A stretch of DNA of 8,863 bases from Spirulina sp. DLM2.Bin59 (GTDB taxonomy: Bacteria > Cyanobacteriota > Cyanobacteriia > Cyanobacteriales > Spirulinaceae): contig RECT01000361.1 of assembly GCA_007693875.1 (NCBI GenBank), positions 1 to 8,863 on the forward strand. Reading direction: 5' to 3'. The position numbers and the translations under genes were made by a program. The notes beneath the pieces were generated by a model. That model searched no databases. It was not told the DNA's origin and saw only the letters and a list, made by a program, of their open reading frames with translations. Of this stretch, positions 4,939 through 8,863 are shown in pieces (positions within the stretch are counted from its first letter, which is position 1; the number at the start of each line of letters is the position of its first letter).

Positions 4939-5442
4939 ATGATTCCTTACACTGCCAACACCCTCAAAGCCGAACTCAATTCACGGGGCTGGCGATTGAC
5001 CCCCCAGCGGGAAAAAATTCTCCATGTCTTTCAAAATCTCCCCCGTGGTGATCATCTCAGCGCAGAAGAGCTTCAGCATACTCTGGAAGAACGGGGGGAA
5101 CCCATCAGCCTCTCAACGATTTACCGCAGTGTGAAGCTCATGGCCCGGATGGGGATTTTGCGGGAGTTGGAGTTAGCGGAAGGCCATAAACATTACGAAT
5201 TGCACCGACCCCATCCCCACCACCATCACCATATGGTCTGTGTGCAGTGCAATAAGACGGTGGAATTTAATAATGATTCGATTCTCAAGCAGAGTTTGCG
5301 CCAGGTGGAAAAAGAGGGATTTCAACTGATTGATTGTCAATTGACGGTGACGACGATCTGCCCTGAGGCCCTGCGGATGGGTTGGCCGTCGGGTTTACCG
5401 AGTAATTGGGCCTGTACGCGGGTGATTTCTGAAGATAAGTAG
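4939..5442 (+). CDS. fur: Ferric uptake regulator, FurA type
   Basis: This Fur-family transcription factor represses iron-acquisition genes when loaded with Fe2+. From the ATG at 4939 (a TTG directly before it is less likely) the protein has 167 residues. The N-terminal winged helix spans about 1-85, with RLTPQREKIL at 19-28 and the recognition helix ISLSTIYRSVKLM at 56-68. GHKHYEL at 82-88 and the histidine-rich PHPHHHHHMVCVQC at 91-104 hold the metal ligands, followed by a dimerisation domain. The Cys101-x-x-Cys104 pair, Cys133 and Cys141 fit cyanobacterial FurA, where the CxxC motif has reported redox activity. Compared with what I recall of Anabaena FurA, the tail after CPEA is about 10-15 residues longer and carries an extra Cys159. 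A Fur box in the leader suggests autoregulation. Zur or PerR are less likely, given the close FurA-like sequence. Confidence 0.93.
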   Translation: MIPYTANTLKAELNSRGWRLTPQREKILHVFQNLPRGDHLSAEELQHTLEERGEPISLSTIYRSVKLMARMGILRELELAEGHKHYELHRPHPHHHHHMVCVQCNKTVEFNNDSILKQSLRQVEKEGFQLIDCQLTVTTICPEALRMGWPSGLPSNWACTRVISEDK

Positions 5443-5454
5443 GAATGCAATTGC

Positions 5455-5480
5455 TTGCGCCCTCTGATGTGCAATTTTTT
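5455..5480 (+). terminator. Rho-independent-type terminator after fur
   Basis: TTGCGC (5455-5460) pairs with GTGCAA (5469-5474), one pair being G-T, across the loop CCTCTGAT, and is followed immediately by six T (5475-5480). It lies 12 bp after the fur stop. The stem is short, so strength is uncertain, but hairpin plus T-run in this position is the classical layout. Confidence 0.5.
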
Positions 5481-5501
5481 CTGAATCCCCAGCGAAAGGG
5501 G

Positions 5502-5552
5502 AGGGCGAAAGATTTTTCTGCCTCCGGCAGGCTGACGCCAACGCCCCTACGG
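5502..5552 (+). repeat. 51-bp palindromic repeat, copy B (overlaps kinase stop codon)
   Basis: This is the direct repeat of 4751-4801 with five substitutions. The inner hairpin CTGCC-TCC-GGCAG (5518-5530) is one base pair longer than in copy A, while its loop differs. The first arm has one change (AGGGCG), so the outer stem is weaker. Bases 5547-5549 supply the TAG stop of the minus-strand kinase gene, so the element lies partly within that gene. Confidence 0.75.
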
Positions 5553-6056
5553 TGTGAGGGCTGCTAATTTTTCCCGGATTGTTTTGGGGTTGACTTCGTG
5601 GGGTTGGATGGGGATGAGGCTGTGCCAACCCTCGGCAAGGCTGGGGGGATGGGTGGCGAGGGCGTTGGCCATGGATTCAATCACGGCGGGGGGGACGATG
5701 CGATCGCGCCCCTGATTCCGCTCTAGGCAGAGTTCTAGGGATGTATCCATCTGCCAGGCGATCCAGGATTGTTGGAGGGGAGCCATTAAGGTTAACCAAG
5801 CCAAACGGTGGGCTTGGCGGGCATTGGTGGCATCATAGATCACCGTTTGGCCTTGGGCCACCGCACGATAGATTTCATCACCCATGGCGGCTTCAATTTC
5901 CGCCCAAGCCCCCTGAATTTGGGCATCGCCATAGAGTTGGCTCCGGATGCGATCGCTCGACACAATCCAAGGCTGGGGTACAACCGTAGCCAGCACCTGA
6001 GCAAAGGTGGTTTTACCGCTTCCTGGCGGCCCAATCAAAAGATGATGCAGGATCAA
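5547..6056 (-). CDS. P-loop ATP-binding kinase, AAA_33/polynucleotide-kinase type
   Basis: This is a small soluble NTP-binding protein of 169 residues. The Walker A loop GPPGSGKT is at 9-16. SSDRIRSQLYGD at 33-44 corresponds to the substrate-binding SxDDIR region of phage polynucleotide kinases. TVIYDATNARQAHR at 71-84 is the conserved strand-helix with DATN. The lid arginines lie in ERNQGRDRIVPPAVI at 112-126. This architecture belongs to single-domain P-loop kinases that phosphorylate nucleic-acid ends or small molecules; the substrate here is unknown. The start is a TTG at 6056 that overlaps the glycosyltransferase stop as TTGA. No ATG lies just upstream in frame, and GGAGA sits nine bases before it. 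The gene ends within repeat copy B, which encodes the last residues and the stop, so the native C-terminus may have been altered. It is the third gene of the hydrolase-glycosyltransferase cluster. Confidence 0.85.
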   Translation of the reverse strand: MILHHLLIGPPGSGKTTFAQVLATVVPQPWIVSSDRIRSQLYGDAQIQGAWAEIEAAMGDEIYRAVAQGQTVIYDATNARQAHRLAWLTLMAPLQQSWIAWQMDTSLELCLERNQGRDRIVPPAVIESMANALATHPPSLAEGWHSLIPIQPHEVNPKTIREKLAALTP

Positions 6057-7264
6057 GGGAGGGAATCTCCATGGGAGGATTGCGCAATCACACCCTGATA
6101 GAGGTCAATGAGTTGGGTGACGATCGCCGGCCAATGGTAGCGCGATCGCGCTAAAGCTTCTCCATTTTTGCCCAATTGTTGCCGGAGAAGGGCATTTTTC
6201 AATAATTGATCGATGGCTGCGGCTAAGGGTTGGGGCGCACCCTCCACCACCAAACCCGCTTGGGCTTGGGCAATCTCCGGGGCAATCTGCACATCGGGGG
6301 TGATAATCACCGGCAAGCCCGCCGCCATCGCTTCCGCTACGGCGATCGCAAAATTTTCCGCAAAGGAAGGCAACACAAACAGATCCGACCCTTGCAACAC
6401 TAATTCTTTTGCTTCCCCCACCACCAAACCGGTAAACGTCACCCGCTCCCCTAGCCCCCATTGCTGAATCTGAGCTTCTAAGGCCTGTTGATAGGCGGGG
6501 CTGTGGCTTTCCCCAGCAAGGAGGAGATGAAAGGGATGTGGCACATCGGCTAGGGCGGCCAGGAGCAATTCCGGGCGTTTTTTGTAATGGAGGCGGGAGA
6601 AAAAAAGGATAATCGGGACATTTTCACCAATGCCGTAGCGTTGCCGCAGGACTTGGCCCGCTTGGGGAATTTTCGCCCCTGGTGTCACCCCCAAGGGCAC
6701 AACCGCCGTCGGACTGGTGACACCAAAGGCCGTTACATCCGCCGCTTCTCCCGCTGTGGTGCAATGTACCAACGCGGCCCGGTTGAGCGATCGCCGCTCA
6801 ATTAAATCCCCATACACCCGCTTTTTTTTCGCACTTTGGGCCAAAGCCCAAGGGGCCAATTGCCCCATGGTGCGCATCGTGTAGGGAACCTGATGCCAAC
6901 GGGCGATGGCCGTCGCGGCAGTGGAGCCGTAGGCAAAAAGATAATGGGTATCCAGCACGTCATAATCCCGGACATGATCCCAAAGCCACCGCGTCCAGGC
7001 CAGGGAAAAGAGAAAACTGCGATCGCGCCCTAAAGATAATTGCTTTAACGGCAGGGAAAACCGGGGAAAAAACCACACCGGCACACCCTCATAATCGCAA
7101 CGCTCCCCCAAGGGAACCGCTAGGGTATCGGGGCCGTGATCATTGGTGGCGCAAATTTCCGCATCCACGCCTTGCGATCGCAACTCCCGCACCAAATTCA
7201 AGGCCACCGCCGTCGGCCCACCCCGCAGGGGCGAAAGGGAGGGAATAACGTGCAAAACCCGCAT
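6053..7264 (-). CDS. Glycosyltransferase family 4 (GT-B fold)
   Basis: This protein transfers a sugar from a nucleotide donor to a glycan, lipid or other acceptor at the cytoplasmic face of the membrane. The 403-residue protein shows both GT-B halves. The N-terminal acceptor domain begins MRVLHVIPSLSPLRGGPTAVALNLV, with the glycine-rich turn at 15-17. The C-terminal donor domain has ILFFSRLHYKKRPELLLAAL at 219-237, LLLAGE at 247-252 and FTGLV at 277-281. The donor-binding E-x7-E motif is Glu303 and Glu311 in AENFAIAVAEAMAAGLPVI. The GT4 family is certain; the N-terminal half reminds me of cyanobacterial exopolysaccharide enzymes, but donor and acceptor cannot be read from the sequence. Its ATG overlaps the hydrolase stop by one base (TGATG), and its own stop overlaps the kinase start, so the three are translationally coupled. 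Confidence 0.93.
   Translation of the reverse strand: MRVLHVIPSLSPLRGGPTAVALNLVRELRSQGVDAEICATNDHGPDTLAVPLGERCDYEGVPVWFFPRFSLPLKQLSLGRDRSFLFSLAWTRWLWDHVRDYDVLDTHYLFAYGSTAATAIARWHQVPYTMRTMGQLAPWALAQSAKKKRVYGDLIERRSLNRAALVHCTTAGEAADVTAFGVTSPTAVVPLGVTPGAKIPQAGQVLRQRYGIGENVPIILFFSRLHYKKRPELLLAALADVPHPFHLLLAGESHSPAYQQALEAQIQQWGLGERVTFTGLVVGEAKELVLQGSDLFVLPSFAENFAIAVAEAMAAGLPVIITPDVQIAPEIAQAQAGLVVEGAPQPLAAAIDQLLKNALLRQQLGKNGEALARSRYHWPAIVTQLIDLYQGVIAQSSHGDSLP
6066..6070 (-). promoter_or_regulatory. Ribosome binding site supporting the TTG start of the kinase
   Basis: On the minus strand GGAGA lies nine bases before the TTG at 6056, inside the end of the glycosyltransferase gene. Because no in-frame ATG lies close upstream, this site favours the unusual TTG start. 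Confidence 0.45.
6138..6153. repeat. 16-nt perfect palindrome built around HIP1
   Basis: TAGCGCGATCGCGCTA reads identically on both strands, with the HIP1 octamer GCGATCGC at its centre (6142-6149). It lies inside the glycosyltransferase coding sequence. HIP1 is abundant in cyanobacteria and is linked to Dam-like or CGATCG methylation; a palindrome extended to 16 bases is longer than the usual site. Confidence 0.6.
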
Positions 7265-8178
7265 CAGGACACCGTGGAAATGATGGGTTTGCCTTGGCGG
7301 ATAAAGTCTAGCATCACCTCAGCCACCTTTTCCGCCTGTTCCAAATGGGGCACATGGCCCGCCTCTGGAATCCATACCAATTGACTATTGGGAATCAACC
7401 GCTCAAACCGGGGCGCGTCCTTCGTGCCTAAAATCCGATCCTGTTGACCCCAAAGAATCAGCGTCGGTTGTGGCAATTGGGGCAATTGGCCTTGAAAGGA
7501 GCCATAGCCGCCACTTTTCGTAAAGGCAATTAACGACTCCCGCCAACCCGGTTGCTCCACATGAAGGGAAGCGCATAACGTCGCATCCGCCGTCACCCAT
7601 CGAGAATCGTAATAGGCCTTACGGCTGATCCCTTCCCGTACCTTAGGACTGCGTAAAAAATCCGTCGCCCACCGATCCAAAGGCGGAATCATCAATTTTC
7701 CCGCCATGGGCCGCCCCGCCAACCCCGCACTATCAATGAGGATTAACCGCTCCACAAGATCGGGATAGGTTAAGGCAAAATCTAAGGCCGCCGCGCCGCC
7801 CATGGAAGCGCCGACGAGAATCACCGGAGTTTTGATGTGATGTTCAAGAAAAGCGAATAAATGGGATTGAATGGCCGCCGGGCCGTAGGGCAACCCAGGG
7901 CAACGCTCAGTAAAGCCAAAGCCCAAAAGATCCACGGCCCAGGTTTGATGGTGTTGGCTCAGGTGGGGCCAGAGGCGGCGATATTCCAACAGCGAGCTAT
8001 CAAACCCATGGAGGAGGAGAATGGGCGGCCCCCCAGTGCCGGCCTGGACAAAGCTGGAGGTAATGGCTTCATCGGCTAAGGGCGTTAAGATGGGGTGAAA
8101 TTGGATCTGCTGGGCGATCGCGATCGAGGTGGATTCCGTCAACGCCGCAGCATTCTCGGGCAAGGCATAACCGGCCAT
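7264..8178 (-). CDS. Alpha/beta-fold hydrolase
   Basis: This 304-residue protein has the alpha/beta-hydrolase core and an N-terminal extension of about 50 residues without a clear signal peptide. The oxyanion-hole segment LLLHGFDSS lies at 54-62. The nucleophile elbow is GASMGG, giving Ser125. The acid is probably Asp247 in LWGQQDRILG, and the base His275 in PEAGHVPHLEQ. The triad is therefore complete and the enzyme is probably active on an ester, C-C bond or similar substrate. A lid region of about 150-215 separates strands 6 and 7. Such proteins are often labelled as BphD- or haloperoxidase-like by similarity, but the substrate is not known. It is the first gene of a three-gene unit with the glycosyltransferase and kinase, overlapping the former by one base. 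A role in lipid or polysaccharide metabolism is only a guess from that linkage. Confidence 0.92.
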   Translation of the reverse strand: MAGYALPENAAALTESTSIAIAQQIQFHPILTPLADEAITSSFVQAGTGGPPILLLHGFDSSLLEYRRLWPHLSQHHQTWAVDLLGFGFTERCPGLPYGPAAIQSHLFAFLEHHIKTPVILVGASMGGAAALDFALTYPDLVERLILIDSAGLAGRPMAGKLMIPPLDRWATDFLRSPKVREGISRKAYYDSRWVTADATLCASLHVEQPGWRESLIAFTKSGGYGSFQGQLPQLPQPTLILWGQQDRILGTKDAPRFERLIPNSQLVWIPEAGHVPHLEQAEKVAEVMLDFIRQGKPIISTVS

Positions 8179-8205
8179 GATTAGGGGGAAACAGAAACAG
8201 CCCTT

Positions 8206-8214
8206 AATATACCA
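8206..8214 (-). promoter_or_regulatory. Extended -10 promoter for the hydrolase operon
   Basis: On the minus strand TATATT (8211-8206; 5 of 6 to TATAAT) is preceded by TGG, giving a TGnTATATT extended -10. No good -35 is seen, which this class tolerates. Transcription would start near 8199, about 20 nt before the ATG at 8178. This lies in the 53-bp divergent space with the small membrane-protein gene. Confidence 0.4.
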
Positions 8215-8231
8215 AAAATCCTTAATCTGCT

Positions 8232-8426
8232 ATGCCTGCTCGCCATCCTTCCCCCCAATCCCTCGTTTTTATCGTCAGTCTCGGCTTCGGCTTACTTTGC
8301 TTCGCCACGATTTCCCGCTCTGGGGTGGAGTCAGGTTTATGGGGGGAGTTTTTAGCAATCCTGCCCCTACAAGTTTTAGCCCTAGGCTATTGGGGCTATA
8401 CCCAATGGCGCAAAAAGAATACCTAG
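8232..8426 (+). CDS. Small hydrophobic membrane protein of unknown function
   Basis: I do not recognise this 64-residue protein. It has two hydrophobic segments, at about 10-26 (SLVFIVSLGFGLLCFAT) and 39-57 (EFLAILPLQVLALGYWGYT). A short N-terminus precedes them, and the basic tail QWRKKNT suggests that the C-terminus faces the cytoplasm. Codon choice resembles the neighbouring genes, with frequent GCC, CTC, TTA and CAA. The frame is closed by TAG, and it fills the space between the hydrolase operon and clpP, with no competing longer frame. It is divergent from the hydrolase by 53 bp and convergent with clpP. There is no clear ribosome binding site. It could be a hairpin membrane subunit or a regulatory small protein; nothing supports a specific role. 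Confidence 0.55.
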   Translation: MPARHPSPQSLVFIVSLGFGLLCFATISRSGVESGLWGEFLAILPLQVLALGYWGYTQWRKKNT

Positions 8427-8456
8427 AGTGCTAGAGCGATCGCCATCAACAACGTA

Positions 8457-8478
8457 GGGGCGAAAAATTTTTCGCCCC
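8457..8478. terminator. 22-nt perfect palindrome, possible bidirectional terminator
   Basis: GGGGCGAAAAA (8457-8467) is followed directly by its reverse complement TTTTTCGCCCC (8468-8478). GT and AC extend it outward (8454-8455 and 8480-8481) past one mismatch. It lies between two convergent genes, 30 bp from each end, the usual place for a shared terminator. On either strand the stem has no downstream T-run, so termination is inferred. The same arms and A5T5 core begin the 51-bp repeats around fur, so it may instead be a basic copy of that repeat family. Confidence 0.55.
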
Positions 8479-8507
8479 CACCCATTTCGCCCTGAGGAAT
8501 TAATCCC

Positions 8508-8863
8508 CTAGGGGGTTTCCTCGATCACCTTATCGATCAACCCATAGGTCAAAGCCTCATGGGGAGACATGAAATAATCGCGATCGGTGTCTTTTTCGAT
8601 TTTTTCCAGGGATTGCCCGGTTTTTTCCGCCATGATTTCATTCAATTGGCGTTTAATCCGGATAATCTCCCTTGCTTCAATTTCGATATCCGTCGCTTGA
8701 CGACGGCCTTGAACACCCCCTAGGGGTTGGTGAATCATAATCCGGGCATGGGGCAGAGCCAGACGTTTGCCCTTCGTGCCTGCTGTTAACAGGAACGCCC
8801 CCATCGAAGCCGCCAACCCGACACAGATCGTCACCACCTCCGACTTGATATGTTGCATCGTGT
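8508..8863 (-). CDS. clpP: ATP-dependent Clp protease proteolytic subunit (partial, N-terminus beyond window)
   Basis: This is the C-terminal part of ClpP, the barrel-shaped serine protease that degrades proteins unfolded by ClpC or ClpX in the cytoplasm. The frame continues past the right edge (the codon before the first visible Met is Thr), so that Met at 8858 is internal. About 80 N-terminal residues are missing. Counting from the visible Met, the triad is complete. Ser18 lies in LAASMGAFLL, His43 in IMIHQPLGG and Asp94 in TDRDYF. The spacing matches E. coli ClpP apart from two extra residues in GVQGRRQATDIEIEARE. The enzyme is therefore an active ClpP and not the inactive ClpR variant. 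Cyanobacteria have several clpP paralogues; the RR insertion recalls the ClpP2 type. It converges with the small membrane-protein gene. Confidence 0.95.
   Translation of the reverse strand, partial: TMQHIKSEVVTICVGLAASMGAFLLTAGTKGKRLALPHARIMIHQPLGGVQGRRQATDIEIEAREIIRIKRQLNEIMAEKTGQSLEKIEKDTDRDYFMSPHEALTYGLIDKVIEETP

Noticed and set aside
5487..5501. Second hairpin CCCC/GGGG after fur as terminator
   Set aside because: The stem is only four pairs with a seven-base loop and no adjoining T-run; the hairpin at 5455-5480 fits better.
6105..6461. Alternative minus-strand frame inside the glycosyltransferase, as a sign of a frameshift
   Set aside because: The glycosyltransferase frame is uninterrupted with all motifs in order, and this product is a Gly/Cys-rich shadow.
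1..8863. tRNA, rRNA, riboswitch or complete insertion sequence
   Set aside because: No cloverleaf with TTCRA-type T-loop, rRNA-like segment, known riboswitch core or transposase frame could be recognised by eye in the short intergenic spaces.

Overview
The window reads as chromosomal DNA from a cyanobacterium. The 8-bp motif GCGATCGC (HIP1) occurs at least 16 times in 8.9 kb, where chance predicts about one per 65 kb. The intergenic spaces also hold heptamer-phased pyrimidine repeats and GGGGCG...CGCCCC palindromic repeats of a cyanobacterial kind. The Fur, ClpP, FabI and LepB proteins have cyanobacterial-type sequences. Coding density is high: no gene-free stretch exceeds 300 bases (the longest is about 220, at 3011-3231). 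I found no tRNA, rRNA, CRISPR array or complete insertion sequence.

Left block (1-2434, all minus strand) is a probable operon read right to left: signal peptidase I (lepB), a four-helix TVGYGD potassium-type channel, then the first 364 residues of an asparagine-synthetase-like protein that runs off the left edge. Channel and synthetase overlap by ATGA. The synthetase-like protein has lost the catalytic Cys and the other recognisable residues of its glutaminase domain, so it may not be a true asparagine synthetase.

Central block (2513-5442, plus strand) holds four genes, probably with separate promoters: a phosphinothricin-type GNAT acetyltransferase, enoyl-ACP reductase fabI, imidazoleglycerol-phosphate dehydratase hisB, and fur. 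The spaces between them hold an IS200/IS605-like terminal hairpin remnant (3041-3069), heptad repeats (3134-3161 and 4804-4845), a 9-bp inverted repeat after fabI (4033-4055), a likely Fur box in front of fur (4851-4865) and a probable terminator after it (5455-5480). Two near-identical 51-bp repeats flank fur in direct orientation.

Right block (5547-8178, minus strand) is a tightly coupled three-gene operon read right to left: alpha/beta hydrolase, GT4 glycosyltransferase, and a small P-loop kinase of the AAA_33/polynucleotide-kinase type. The stop codons overlap the next starts (TGATG and TTGA). The kinase stop codon lies inside one of the 51-bp repeats. Beyond, a divergent 64-residue membrane protein and the C-terminal two-thirds of clpP converge on a perfect 22-nt palindrome (8457-8478) that may terminate both.

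Most of the window is housekeeping: protein export and turnover, fatty-acid and histidine synthesis, iron control. The parts most worth a second look are the glutaminase-dead synthetase, the family of nested repeats around fur, and the mobile-element scar before fabI.
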